Shown here in pieces: positions 1 to 12,446 of a DNA stretch of 64,000 bases; position 1 is the first letter of the stretch, and each line of letters starts with the position of its first letter. The position numbers were made by a program, and so were the translations under genes. A model generated the notes under the pieces. It worked only from the letters and a program-made list of their open reading frames with translations. It made no database searches and was not told where the DNA came from. Source of the stretch: Chamaea fasciata (taxonomy: Eukaryota > Chordata > Aves > Passeriformes > Sylviidae); assembly GCA_029207755.1 (NCBI GenBank), contig JARCOQ010000002.1:43417744-43481743 (forward strand), read 5' to 3'.

Positions 1-179
1 GACTCAGCTCACATTTTGGCAGTCAGAGGAGAAGCTCAGGACTGTGCCAAGAAGGGGGCCAAGCCCAAAATAGACCCTGGTCTGAATAAATGTGTGGTGA
101 TGCCTCTGGGCCAGGCAGCTTAAGCATCTCTTTTTGCCTGCAGACCATCTGTTTGCCTTAAACCTGCCATATTCCAGTT

Positions 180-283
180 GGAAGGAAGGAAGGAAGGAAG
201 GAAGGAAGGAAGGAAGGAAGGAAGGAAGGAAGGAAGGAAGGAAGGAAGGAAGGAAGGAAGGAAGGAAGGAAGGAAGGAAGGAA
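180..283. repeat. (GGAA)26 perfect tetranucleotide microsatellite
   Basis: The stretch is an uninterrupted run of GGAA, 104 bases or 26 units, with no variant unit. Perfect purity at this length indicates a young, probably length-variable locus. GGAA is the core of the ETS transcription-factor binding site, so the array is also a dense cluster of potential ETS sites; any regulatory role is inference. The open frame crossing it (178-405) only encodes an M/E/G/R/K repeat generated by the microsatellite and is not a gene. Confidence 0.98.
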
Positions 284-3200
284 TAGTTTCTGCAGTAGCA
301 TGCTGCTCTTTCAGTAAGTGCTGTTACAGAGAAAGCCTTCCCTCTCCAACATCACCAAGTAAATGTTCTCTTGCATCTTCCCATTCCTCCTCAAATTCCC
401 TCTGATGACCATTCACACAGCCCGTACAGAGAACACCCTTCTCTCTCCCTTCCTTGTATCTTTAAAATCCTACAGACCTGTCCTCCCATGCCTCTTCCAG
501 GTTATTCCTGATACCCCAAACTACTATGTTTGCCAGTGTGGCATGGTTGAGGCTGTCCACCTCCAGGATCTCCAGTGAGCTTCACATTCTTGTCACCTTG
601 GTGAGCCTTCAGCATGTTTGATGTTTCCTCTGAGTATGCTTCGATGGCTCTGGGCTCTTCTGCAGCTCTTCTCATCTCTGAACGAACCTTCATGTTGAAC
701 TTCCATTATCTCATTCATCCTCCTTTGTCCCTCTGTTTTCCAACTTGACTTCTTCAACCTCATCTAAAGAGAAAAATCAAAGTCCTTTGGAGAAGGACTT
801 ATTAGGACAAATCCTGAGCCACTGTGGCATAATTTTGATGAACATCTATTGGACACACACACCCCCCCCACCAAGAAGCACTCTGGAAAGGCACCAAGGA
901 CCAGAATTGCTGCATGTGCTCTGACTGGGGCTTTGTTCCCTGCTTCCTGAGACCTGGCTTCATGCTACAAAGATAACCCAACCCACACCATGTGAGCAAT
1001 GTGACCAGACTCCAAATTGCCCATCTAACGAGGCAGGGCAACCCTTTATGACTCTGCAGGTACTTCAGTCATGCCCAGGACTGCTTGAGATGGCACGTCA
1101 TCTAAAAAACATTCACAAAAGGGTTGTCTCTGTACTGGACAATGGAGGAAAGGCCAGCTGACCCAGAGGGACCTAAAGGTGGATCTCTTAGCCTCCAAAA
1201 CTGAAGTCATTTGAAAACTACTCTTGATAAAAAGCGAGGTCTAATACAGACAGGCAAATTGCTGTGCTCAGAGATGTTCCCTGGCCCATTTCATTTCCTA
1301 GGAGAGGTACAGCCAGGTACACCCTTCCCCAGCTCCCCATTATTTCCGATAGCAGACTTGCACTCTCATGCCTTCCAACTCTCTCTCATCTTCATGCTTC
1401 ATGTCTCCAAACCATTTTACCTTCACATGGACCCTGTTTTCCATTGTACATCTTCTCCCAAGTGGTATTCTCCTGTCTCCATTTACCAGGCCTCTACTAG
1501 CCTCCAATTTAGCATTTCTTCACAAATATTTATTGGCACTTCTTCCAAGCAGAGTCTCTGGCACGTTCTCCTGCCTGCTGCACAGGCATACACATGGGCA
1601 CAGGTGCCAGCATTTATGAGAAGCTCAGTGGGAATGTGGAAACGGTGCAAGCTCTGAAGGTTTGGAGAAGGCCTGCACACTAGCTTTTCTATCAACAGCT
1701 TCATCTTCATTTATTGAAAATTCAAGGTTCTTTCTGATGCTCTTGTGTTGCAGGGATGAACCTTGCCTTAGGCATGATCTGCTTTTAAATTCCCAGCTGT
1801 ATGTGAGCATGGCTGGCCCAGCAGTCAGCGCTCCCACGGAGATGCCGTGCCCTTGGTACACATCACACCGATGCTCCAGTGACACAACTGAGAGCTTCTG
1901 TCACTGGTGGGTCCCAGTGAACCCATCACACAGCCCTGCAAACCAGCCACGACCTTCACACTGACCTCCTCTGCTCCACATAGCAGTGAGGCACTGCCCT
2001 TCAGAGCTGCTTAGCGTCAAATGGATAAACCAGACCCGAGTTTTAAGGGCTTCCTTGCAAAAGGCGATTTTACATTTCATCTGCTACAGACAAAATAAAG
2101 TGCTAGAGCCCCAGGCAGTCTGCAGTGGGTCCCCACGAGCCACAGAGTATGTCACCAGGCCCAGGCAGTATGTCTCACATGGTGCTCTCCTGGCTGCAAG
2201 ACCTGCAAGACCTGCTGCTTCCCCTTGCAGTGGCACTGTGATTCATATTCAAGGTGTTCAGTTAAGATCCCACAACACCCAAACAGATTAGGCCTTTTCT
2301 AAATGATTTGTTATCCCAACAAAAAACACCAAACAAGACACAGTATCTAAATATGGTTGTTAGAAGAATATGTGTTCCCTTACAGAGCTTAATTTCTCTT
2401 TTTAAAAAAAGGCAGGACATAGTGAAAAAGAAGACTGACATTTTAATTTTATTGGCTACCATAATCCCAACATAGACTGGAAGAGAAGCAAATGTCAGTG
2501 GCAAAATGATTTTAGAATAATGAAAATAACTTTTTAAATTACTGTATTTGGACAAAGTTCTAAGGTAGAAACCAACAAAATCAGCACTGTCCCATTTTTT
2601 TAGTTTATACAATGGTATGAAAAAAATGAACAGCATCTGTAATACTCAACTCTTCATCCCACTTGAAACCTATGGTTCAGAAGCCTGTGGGTAGAGGGGC
2701 TTGGAATTGGGCTCATCTTGAGGAGACTTTCCAAATATTTCACTGGTTTTACTTACCCAAGCAATGCAGTCATTTGTGATGTAGTTTTTGACTTCTGTGA
2801 TTGCTACGATCCTTCTTCTGGGTTAATGTCCTTGCACAGCCACCTTGGCTGATGACAAAGTTTATGGTTAATTCATTATAATTATTCAGCCATTTCTAGT
2901 GAATTAGTGTTATGGATGGGCTACAAACTGCTGAGATCCACGCACGAAACTGTCAAGGAACAGCTACGCTCCATTGTGAACCCAAATAGCTGAATTAACA
3001 GTGGCTTCTGGGGCACAACTCTCTAAACCAAAATGACATGTTAATGAAGAAGAGTCACTGGCCATTTTCCCTGAAGGCTTATGTCAATGTGCAAAACAGG
3101 TGGAAGGTTATAGAGCCCAGAACAAGCTGAAAGGGAGACCTCTGGAGATGGGGGACTGAGAGATGACTATCAGACACTTGAAACTAAGAGCAAATGAAAC

Positions 3201-6200
3201 TAATGGGTAATTGCTATTTGATTTCTCTCTGTTCAAGAAACAGACCTTCATTAGTCTCAATAAGTAAAAAGAATGATTCAACAGTAAAACCTCTTTGTCC
3301 TCTTAGCAGAAATAACCTTTAACAGACCAGAGTTTGTCTAAACATCTGTGACATAGGGGTATCATATTGGTTAGCACTATTATCTAAACACACTTCATTC
3401 ACAACTGCCAAATTCACTGTTCCATTCATAGGTCATTATTTCACAGAAGACTGTGTGAAGCACCCAATTTGAATGCAGAAACCACCACCTCAACCATCAT
3501 CACCCTGGAAGCAAACCCAGAACCTGCAACCAGAGCCTAATACCTGTGCTTTTTACTAGGAAATTATAGCAGGCTGGTTCCCTGGAAAAATCTTGCATTG
3601 TGATGGAATTCACTGAATGGGTTTTGTTTTGAGGGCAGCCAGTGAAAAATGAAAATGCTCACATGACAATTGGTTTGGCATGTGTCTTTGTAGGATTTAA
3701 GAGTAAAGTATTCACAGTCATATCCCAGAATGGAAGACCTGCATTGATTTTTTTTTTTCCTCTCCTCTTCCATTTAATCGATCACAATTCATAGCTGCAT
3801 AATATTCTTCAGGTTACATTTCACTTTCTTTGTTCACCTTACGGCCCTCTTGACACCGTGAAAACTCTTTCCGAGCACAGTAATAATTAAATACGAGCAC
3901 CATCTATTTTACTGGAGCCTGTATTTATTTCACAAGCCCAGAGAATTGCTGAAGAAGTTATTGCTAACAGATATGACTGCAGAGACCGTACCTGAGGCAC
4001 CTTTCCAAGCACGGCTCCTCGGAAGGTTCCTGTTAACCACCTGCCACTCAGGACCAGGTCTGGAACACGTCACCACCCCTATCACTTTTTAAACTTGTTC
4101 TTTTTGTTCTATATAACTTGTTTTTAATAAGACACTGCTACAAAGTTGCTTGGTTTATGTTCCTAGGGGCTGCCAAAGATCTGAGCACATAAGGAGGGGG
4201 AAGCTGATTTTAGCCCAAGGCAATCTCTCTACAACCCCCTCCCCAAGCAAGCTCACAGACAGCCCACTCCAGGGAGGTTTATGTTTTCTCAATAAAAGGA
4301 AAAAGGTTATGGTGTGAAATGAAGGGCAGCACAGTCCTCCCACACCCATTTTTTCCTTCCCTCTCAGGCTGTTGAGCACAGGAGAGGCATGACAGGTACA
4401 CTGGCCATCAGTGATGGGATAGCATTCACCCATGGAAATCACCAAGGGGAATCATTCCTCTGGTACAGATACCTCCTCCAATACCCAGTTTCCTCTTGTT
4501 CAGTATTTCTGAAGAAACAGTTTTGAACAGTAAAAATCTTCTCTTGTATCTTAGCCAAAGTTCTCCAACATCCATACGACCCAACACATCAAAGTGCTGA
4601 TAGGAAAGACATGGAATATTTAGGGATGATTGATCATCCCCAAATAGGCCTTCCCATTTAATCGCCTTCCCTAACTAAATGAGGTGCTGTGGATGCTGCA
4701 TTTCAACAAAAGCATGAGGAGGTGAGCTCTCAAGGCCACTGCTTAGATGAGGTAAACCTGTCCCACTCCAGCCAGTCGCAGGGTTCCTCCCCGGGAGGGA
4801 AGTTTCGCCTGTGGTTAAGCCATTCTCAGTGGCCTTATGGCTCTCCCTGGATTGCATTACTGCACAGGAAACCTCTGAGCAAACATCTGTCTTTGGTGAT
4901 TCCTCAGTGTCAGTTCATTGACATTACATTTGCCAAGGAAACAAAAAAAATCATGGGAAGAGTAAATATTGTAAAAGACAAGCTAATTCCAGTGTTGCCT
5001 GAAGTAACTGGAGCAACAGCAGTAATGGTGGCAAATCTTGGAAGGGGCAGGTAAAGCCCTTTACTTGGAGCAGTTGCCAGAAATCAGAAAGAAGGATGAA
5101 TGTGATCCAGCAGCACATCTGCTGCATTGTTTTATTTTGAAGACACTGTTTATTTTAACAATTTGTGATTAGCACCATCACAGTTATGATGGGATATATT
5201 CTCTAACAGATGCAGCAGAAATCTAGGAAACAAAGGAAACATGGGTAGAGAAAAGCAGCTCCTGAAGTAGAAGTTTGTTTCCCACTACGAACATACAAAA
5301 TATTGTACACAAGCATATTGTTATTCTAATTTTTGCAAACTATTTTGTCTCTTCTCTGACTTCTCGAGGGACTCTTCTTTGCCACTGCAGGGATTATTGT
5401 GCTAATAAAAAAGCTTGCCATTCTTGGTGGAGTCCTTGAGCAGGAGATTTCTGTTTCTAATTGTTTTCTTATTGTTGGCTTTGAACTTCACATCTTTTGT
5501 GCTGATGTGTGCCTTGAAAGCCCTTCTTGGGGAATATAGTATTACTAATATGAGATGTTGATCAGCCCCCATGGCAGGATGTTTATATACAGAGGAATGT
5601 TTTGATCTGTGGCTATAGCTTGAGTCTGGATCTTGCTTGGCTTAATTTGGATGCTGTTTTCTTTGATTTTGGCAGGCTTCCTTCACTGTTTCTTGGGTTT
5701 ACTCCCTAGGTTTCATGTGTTTGATTTATCAATGGCCAGAGAATCATATATTCCCCCATTTTTACAGATTTTATGGTAAGTGCTATGTTGTCAGCAGTTC
5801 CTGTTTAATATGTAGAGAGTTTTAAATTTATGAGCAGCATTATTACCCTTGCTCTGTTGAATTATTAGCAGATTCCCCTGAATTTGGTGTGTTTATATAG
5901 TATTTGTAACTTTTGATTAAATACAGTGCTGTCCTTGGGACATGTACAGTACTTACATTTGAGTGTTACCAAGCAACCTCACATGATTTTTGTATCTGTG
6001 ATAGCCACAAGGGACTGTGAGGTGCTGGCTCAAAAGCAAACTTGCTGCTGCTCTACTTGGGGAAGAAAAAAAAAATGATAAATCATTCCAGATTTGCCAT
6101 GCTGGCTGAAATCCATGGTTGGGCTGGTCTGATCTGGTCTTCCTTGTCCAGCACTAGCTGAGAGCTGCAGAGGAAAACTGAAACAAATAAACTAACAAAA

Positions 6201-6345
6201 TCAGAGAGATATGTAGGCCATTTACAGTGTGATTTAAAGATCAGAGCACTCTTTGCTGACTTACAGGGATGGCCTGGGGCAGACAAATGTCATTACCTTT
6301 ATTAAACCTCCAGGGCAGCAGATTGAAAGGAGCTCACATGAGGTG
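284..6345. other. Unique non-coding DNA, no recognised gene
   Basis: No CR1, LTR or SINE similarity was recognised here. Open frames of 148 codons (1211-1657 plus), 124 codons (2262-2636 minus, hydrophobic and rich in F/L/K as AT-rich DNA yields) and 121 codons (4689-5054 plus) match no family I know. Stretches such as 2850-3060 and 3860-4000 are AT-rich, low in simple repeats and contain homeodomain-like TAATTA/TTAAT cores. They could be conserved non-coding elements, which only a cross-species alignment can show. Confidence 0.6.
4684..5050 (+). other. Weak candidate exon, unrecognised product
   Basis: The stretch is open in one frame for about 120 codons. It is preceded by a pyrimidine-containing run ending in AG (4682-4683) and followed directly by GTAAAG at 5051-5056, a fair splice donor. 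No ATG opens the frame; the first start-like codon is GTG at 4689. The predicted peptide begins VDAAFQQKHEEV and is Ser/Gln-rich early and Val/Lys-rich late, with no domain I know. A chance open frame is the more likely explanation; a non-coding RNA exon or old retrocopy is also possible. Confidence 0.1.
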
Positions 6346-6480
6346 TGTGGCGGTTTGAGGGGGGTTGACACAACACTGGGAGGGGATGTGGCGTTCCCCT
6401 CCTTGGCAGAGGAGGGGAGGAAGGGCTGGGAAAGGCCCGCTTGGGCACCACTTCTACCACTGGAAGATGTAAGGGAAGCT
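6346..6480 (+). repeat. Possible LTR-like scrap of an endogenous retrovirus
   Basis: The segment opens with GTGTGGCGGTTTGAGG and continues into a G-rich stretch with paired CCCCTCC and GAGGGGAGG blocks, unlike the AT-rich DNA around it. I recall passerine ERV LTRs that start with TGTGG-GGTTTGA and carry CTCCCCTCCTC-type text, so this may be a decayed LTR start. No matching 3' end, polyadenylation signal or target-site duplication was found. An unrelated GC-rich unique sequence is an equal possibility. Confidence 0.2.
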
Positions 6481-9400
6481 GGTGGATGCTGATCCTCCCA
6501 TGGCTTGGCATGTACCTGGACATGCTGCTCTCAGACAGGTGATTCTCCCCGCTGGGGTTAATTATCACGTTGATGATGAAGAACATACCATGAGAATTGC
6601 TGCTACTGCCAGTCTCAGAAAAGGACGAGGTGAAACCTGTTCAGAATACTCATCTTGCTCATCCTGGACATGCAGGAGGATAAAGGATGAGATTCAGGAA
6701 AGCACTTTAGTACCTTCTCAAGCAAGGCTGTAAAGAGTGATCAGAAAAGCCTGGCCTATGTCTCTGGGAGATGCCCCTCTGCTGAGTGCCCTGATGACAA
6801 GATAATTTCTCATGGGCCTCTCTGGCTGCTGAGCGTGGCCCACTAAGGTGATTACTGCCCAGCAGTCTGATCTCTCTTGAGAAGACTCCTCAATTCACTT
6901 TCCCATAAGCTTAGTAGGAGCTAGAATTCACATTCTCTTCGTATCACTGTCCTGATTCCCCAGGTTCTGCCCCGCATCTCTTACTAAACCCCTCCCCATA
7001 TATGCTGCACCAGCAAAAGCACAATTATTTTAGGGGCTTAGGATCTTATATGGATCTTATTAGGATCTTGTAAGATCCTTCTTTTAAGATCTTTGGTGTG
7101 GGGGATGCCCAAAATAGGGTACACTATCTTAGTCTAGAAAGGGATCTGATTGCAGGTTTAAACATTTGAGTAATTTTGCCAAAGGAACCAGTTCTGTGCT
7201 TACTCCACACTGCTGGAGTAACCACAACCACTCATTTCTGACTCCCTCCAGAATGTTCAGTGCCTGGCAAGATCAGCTCTACACACTCATCACAAGTATG
7301 ATGTCAGAGTCTGCCTCCAGACATCAAAAAAGAGAGTTTGAACCATCAGGGGCTTGTCATGGTCCCCAGAGTTGTTCCAAAATGATACAGAACAAAACAG
7401 GATGCAGAGATCTTCTTCAGTTAGTATTTCTGGAGCATCTATAGGAATCAACAGGCTCTCATGAAACCCTCATGAAGATGAAGACATGGTACCAGAAGGT
7501 TCTTCATCACAATTCCCATCCGAAAGACAGGCTGCATTCTTTATATCAGCAGTGGAGCAACTCCTTTTGAATATGAATTAATGGTGGGGTTTTTTCCCAC
7601 AGAATATTTGAAGTTTTTCTAAGTTCCCTTTATGCTAGTGCTGATAGTGTGATTTTACAAATGGCCTCTGCTGCTGTGAAGATAAGCCAGGCTCTGCACT
7701 GGTGCTGGTGCTGCACATTCTAATCCAGCAAACCACCTCCAGCTCTCTCAGCTTCCAAAATAGGACCTGTGAAACAGTTTTCTGTTCTGTCAAGATTTTA
7801 GGAGTATTCTGGACAGGAAGAGTGTCTCCTAAACACATTCCAACATTTTCTAAGTATTTGCTGGTTTTCTAAGAACTTTTACCAGGTCTCCTAACAGTAT
7901 ACGGAGGTTTATAGCAACTAAGCACCTAGTTTTGACAGAATGCCTTCATTCCATTTTCTTTCCTTTTCTCCATCATTAATGCATCCTGGACACAGAGCCA
8001 TAAAGTTAACATTTGCAATGTAGTGTTTTCTAATATCAATTTAATAATCCTCAGATCATCATATAAAAAGGAAAAAAAATTGCAACATAAATAAATTTAG
8101 CATATTCAAAGGCACGTGTTTATCTGCTGAAAATCCATCTGACCCTACGTTGCCCAGCAAATACTTATGTGCAACATTCACACTCAGAAATAGGCACCGT
8201 GACACAGTGGAAGAACTTAGATCAAGTCACTAGTGCCTGCATTTTTCTCTAGAGGAAAATCATTTAATGCCTCCAGTTAGAGGTTACCAGTAGAGCTGAA
8301 TGACACAATCCACACTGAGTTGGGAAGACTGGGAAGTGTCTCTGTGAACAACTTTCATACATGAGTGCTGCACATTCAGCAGTGAAAGTGCAAATAGCAT
8401 CTGGTTCTCAACATCATTACATCAAGGGGCATCACCCAGCCATTAGTCCAGGTGTTAATCCCTCTTCCAGTAGAAATCAGAGAACACCTGGAATGGGAGA
8501 AATCCTTTGGGAACAACAAATTGGAAAAACAGCTTTAACTTCAAAATGTGTTTTAAGGCAAGATTTTCAAATGTACCAAATGTCAGAAGCAAGTACCAAC
8601 TGTGAAATATAAAACACTCAGCAGGTAAGTTTTTGGGAGGTGAGTGCCAGGTCAGCTTTGGGATTTGCACAGATGGAGACAAATGATGCCTTGAAGAGTG
8701 CCCATTGAGGTGGGTAGGACGGAAGGAGGGAGAGGGAGTCAAACAGGTTGCTAAGGCAGGAGCTGCTGGCTCACAGCCAGCAGCAGAGCTCCAAGTAGTG
8801 AAAGCAATTTCTCTGTATAACACCTGGACAATACGGTTTCCACTCACAAGCCTGATCTCCACAGGTACTCCCACAAGCTGTACAGAAGAAACCTACTCCG
8901 GGGGGTTCCTAGGATAGAGGAATACCAGGATAGATTAGAGCACAGGCTTCACAGGGCACAGCAGAGAGGAAGCCAAGACAGGGATGGAGGGACGTAGTGG
9001 GATAAAGCCAAACATTCTCTTCAGCTGGATTTCCTTTTCTTGTCAAGACAAAGTTAGAGAAAAGTTTTGTTCAACACAAAAGACTGAAGGATATTTTACT
9101 CTGTTGGCTGTGTGCCATTTGTAATCCCAGCTGATGTTTTATGATGCCAGCAAGGGGTCTACATTGCCATTTTCATTGAGGGCTTCAGGTGTCAGACTTG
9201 TACCTGAGGAGTAGTTAGATTTACTCCAGATTTTCCCCATTTTTGCTTGTGTTCATTTATATGTGATTGGCATTTTCATTAAAAACATAAACTCCCCTCC
9301 TCATAGCCCTCAGTCCTTGGGTGAGATTCGAAACACAATTATTTTTAACAAGATATATGTCTTTTTCAGAATTCTGACTTTTTCTTGGAACAACAGCAAT

Positions 9401-9651
9401 AGGAGAAGCTATTTCAAGAGCACTGACACCTGGCCACTTTTTGTGGTCCTTTCCCATCCCACCTCCCCATCATCTGCTATCAATTCCTAATCTAGATGAG
9501 GGACGTCAAAGGGTAAATACCTGTCTTTCCCCTTTAGTTCTTGTTTTGAACCCATTGGCTATAGATCTGCTTTATTTCTATTTGAATCTCCTCTGGTTAA
9601 GCACCTCTGCAACCTCTTGGGACAACTAAGTAATAAAAAATGACTACTCAC
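6481..9651. other. Unique non-coding DNA
   Basis: No gene or transposon was recognised. Overlapping opposite-strand frames at 8455-8874 (minus, 139 codons) and 8705-8917 (plus) share the same somewhat GC-richer DNA and neither resembles a known protein. A small cluster of GGATCTTA repeats at 7041-7091 is listed separately. Confidence 0.6.
7041..7091. repeat. Short direct and inverted GGATCTTA cluster
   Basis: GGATCTTA occurs at 7041-7048 and 7052-7059, GGATCTT again at 7063-7069, and the inverse AAGATCC at 7072-7078 followed by AAGATC at 7086-7091. AGGATCTT (7062-7069) and AAGATCCT (7072-7079) form an 8-bp hairpin with a 2-base loop. This looks like local slippage with one template switch rather than a known element. 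Confidence 0.75.
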
Positions 9652-9855
9652 TTAGAATCATAAAATAATTTAAGTTGGATAAGACATTCAAGATCATTGC
9701 ATCTGGCCATTAACCCAGCACTGCCACTAAACCATGTCCACAAGTGCCACACCTACATGAGTTAAATACTTCCAGGGATGGTGACTCCACCACTTCCCTG
9801 GGCAGCCTTTTCCAGGGCTTGACAACCCTTTCCATGAAGAAATTTTTCCTACCTT
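9652..9855 (-). mobile_element. CR1 LINE 3' fragment
   Basis: Read on the minus strand this ends in the CR1 3' block. On the plus strand it opens with AGAATCATAAAATAATTTAA, a worn form of the usual GAATCATAGAATCATTTAGG. It is followed by the CR1-typical text ACTAAACCATGTCC, TTCCAGGGATGGTGACTCCA, CCACTTCCCTGGGCAGCC and GAAGAAATTTTTCCTA. CR1 elements are non-LTR retrotransposons that are usually 5'-truncated in birds, as here. No coding part remains. Similarity becomes unclear past about 9855. Confidence 0.9.
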
Positions 9856-12114
9856 GTAAAGAAATACTTTCTGTTTTGAAAAATCTTGATATTTAGAATT
9901 TGGAAAGTTACCATTAGGAATTATGGTTTGTTTCCAAACCTTCAACCACTTTTCAGTCCAAAAAGGACCTCTTTCCAGTCCCATAGCAGCATAACTTCTT
10001 TCCCAACCTTCAGCATGGAACTTCATCATAAACTTTTCACAAATCTACACTTGCTATATCCAAATAAGAATGCACCCTTTACCACTCTCCCAGAGCACCA
10101 TTGGGTGTTCCTCTCTTCACAGAGGCTCTATTGAGTTTCCCCAAAAATAATGCTAACCCATGTGGTCAAAAGCTCCTGTTCTGCATCAGAGTTTGCCACC
10201 TTACCATGGTTGGAAGTCAGAGGCACTGACTGATAGTGCCTTTTTGGAGCCCTTTTGTGGATAGAAGTTCCACTGAAAATCCACAAGGTCTCTAGCAAGC
10301 AGCTGTTTGTAATGACAACTCATCCACCTTGGCCCACAGCCCTCAGTTGTGCATAAGAGCTCTTCAGCGCTCCCAAATCTCTGTTATCTCAATCTTACTA
10401 CTTGATAGGATGTGATTTTCTTTTTTAGACTTGTCTCTTCAACTCAACCTGATCTAGCTCTGCTCACCTATTTGCAAAGAATCTGCTCATGGTCTTCTGT
10501 GTTAAGATTGATGTAAAAAAATCACTGATCTTTGCTGCTCTGGTTTCATCATCTGTAAATGTCCTTTTGATGTGTTGGTCAAGTGCTCCTACTAGTTTCC
10601 TGACTGTATTCTTGCTTTTCAGCTTTTTGTTATCCCCCTTCTTCAGGCACACTTCTTTCTTCTGTAGCTCTCTTATTTTTCTGTTTACATCTGAACTGCT
10701 GTGTTTTATGGGTGCTCTGTTCCCTCTTTTGGGTAATCTCTTCTAGTCTTTTCTCTTTCTGATTATGTTGGGCCACACACCGTTTTCATTGCATGACTTT
10801 CTTATGTTTTTGCTAGTAGGTTTAGGAGAACAGACCACATGCAGTGCAGGATGGGCTGGCCATTTGTTTTTTAATAATCATGTTACTTTCTTGAGGCCCC
10901 ACACCTTTTATATTGTTGCGCTAAATCCTCACTGAACAGTGTGTTACACCTCCACATCCTCAGTCCTTTTCCTTGACTCACTGGGGTTTGTGCAGAGCAA
11001 CATACTCACCTGGGAGTGTTGCTGCACAGAAAACTGAGATAGGCACATTTGCTTGAGTACCCCAATCTGAAACCTGTGAAATTCTCACCATTTTTGATGG
11101 TTTTCTTTCCTAAAATGAGCATTTATGTCTGTTTCACATGTACGTACGGTAAAAACAACTACAAATCTTAAAAAAACAGACCACTGAAAAATAAGAAACA
11201 CTCCAAGATGAATTATTCCATTATTCCTTGGCCCTCCTCAGCACTTTGTTCTGGGAAGGTGACATCATTGGTTGAAAGAAAAATTGATTCTCCATATGTG
11301 TGAGTGATCATGAGGACTTTTTTCTTCTCTTATTAATATTCTCTAGCTGTGTGACTTTTCTTATTGCAAATATACACAGGTATTAAAAGAGGTGTGGCAA
11401 TGCATACTTATTGTCTTAACATCCTAAGGATTTTTTTTTTTTTACTGCATTTTAGAAACACAGTTATGGTGCTTGATTTGTTGCTGTATCTGTACAATTA
11501 GAAAATGATTGCTGGAAAATTGCTGGGTATGATAAGGAAACTGAACTCAAAAAATACATATGGTTTACAGGCAAAATTCAATGAAGAGTCTGATTAGTTC
11601 ATGATTTATTTTATGCTTTTAAAGGCAAATGAATTCTAAGTATTTAGAGAGTGTTTTGTGTCCCAGAGGTCCTGTTAGGACTTAATATGGTCTTCTACTT
11701 GCTGGAATAGTCCTAAAGAAATAAGTGATATGTCACAACCGTAAGTGAAGGAATGCTGCATAGTATAAACAAATTATCAGTAAAACTGAACCAGCATTAC
11801 TTGCCTAATAAATTAATTTTTGGCACATTTTCACAAACATTAATTTTAATGTCTACATCCTCTGTTTTTATTTCCTAGTGATACAGTTTTATGATTGTGA
11901 CCTCAACAAGGATCTCTATTGATTGTTACCCACAATTGTTTGGCTCTAGTCTCTAACCTGTCAAAACTAAGCCTGTGCACGGATGTGGGAAGAATAAAGG
12001 AAAAAGCCAGACCACTTAGTGAAAAATTGTACAAAGAAACAGCCATGACTTTTTACCTGGACAGAATTTTAAGAGAATGTTATTTCAGTTCAAACCCCAG
12101 AAGTGAGGTCTAGT
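9856..12114. other. Unique non-coding DNA
   Basis: The region is AT-rich and has no recognised gene or repeat. The longest frames (82-100 codons, 9727-10134) straddle the CR1 fragment or overlap on opposite strands and are chance frames. A short T-run lies near 11430. Confidence 0.6.
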
Positions 12115-12446
12115 GGACCTAACTTCAGATTAGATATTGTAAGATCTAAAAAAAAAAAAAAAAAAAACCACCAAAAAACCCAACCAAAAAACTAAAACCA
12201 ACAAAAAACCCCCCACAAATTAACCCAACAAACAGGTTCAGCTTTAGATTAGAAAAATATTTTCAGTGTAAGAGTGACTAAGCATTGGAATAAGTTGCTC
12301 AGGGAGATGGTGGGTGGAGGCAAGGTGGTCTCTGGAAGCATCCAAGGGGTGTCTGGATGTGGCTTAGGCATCATCATGATGGTGCTGGGTTGATGGTTGG
12401 ACTAAATGATCTTGAAGGTCTCTTCCAACCTCGATGATTCTGTGAT
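12115..12446 (+). mobile_element. CR1 LINE 3' fragment split by an A/C-rich tract
   Basis: The 12240-12446 part aligns by eye with the CR1 3' end: AAGCATTGGAATAAGTTGC, CAGGGAGATGGTGG, GGTTGGACTAAATGATCTTG, AAGGTCTCTTCCAACC and a terminal GATGATTCTGTGATT. A short piece at about 12122-12146 (TTCAGATTAGATATTG) matches the CR1 text normally just upstream, and similar text recurs after the tract (TTTAGATTAGAAAAATATT). Between them lies a run of 20 A and then a C/A-rich stretch to about 12236. The tract may have grown from the A-run normally present in this part of CR1, or be a separate insertion with duplicated flanks. Confidence 0.85.
12148..12236. repeat. A20 plus CA-rich low-complexity tract
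   Basis: Twenty A residues (12148-12167) are followed by about 70 bases of almost only A and C in runs such as CCAAAAAACCC and AACAAAAAACCCCCC. The composition closely matches the tract at 39629-39720, which is not inside a CR1. It resembles decayed poly(A) that has picked up C on one strand. Confidence 0.9.

Noticed and set aside
178..405. 75-codon frame with a Glu/Gly/Arg/Lys repeat
   Set aside because: It is the translated GGAA microsatellite, not a gene.
1211..1657. 148-codon plus frame, the longest in the window
   Set aside because: No known domain, other frames overlap it on both strands, and no coding-like features are visible; chance is sufficient.
2262..2636. 124-codon hydrophobic minus frame that could suggest a membrane protein
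   Set aside because: The Phe/Leu/Ile/Lys richness is what AT-rich DNA gives. No ordered membrane segments or family signature is visible.
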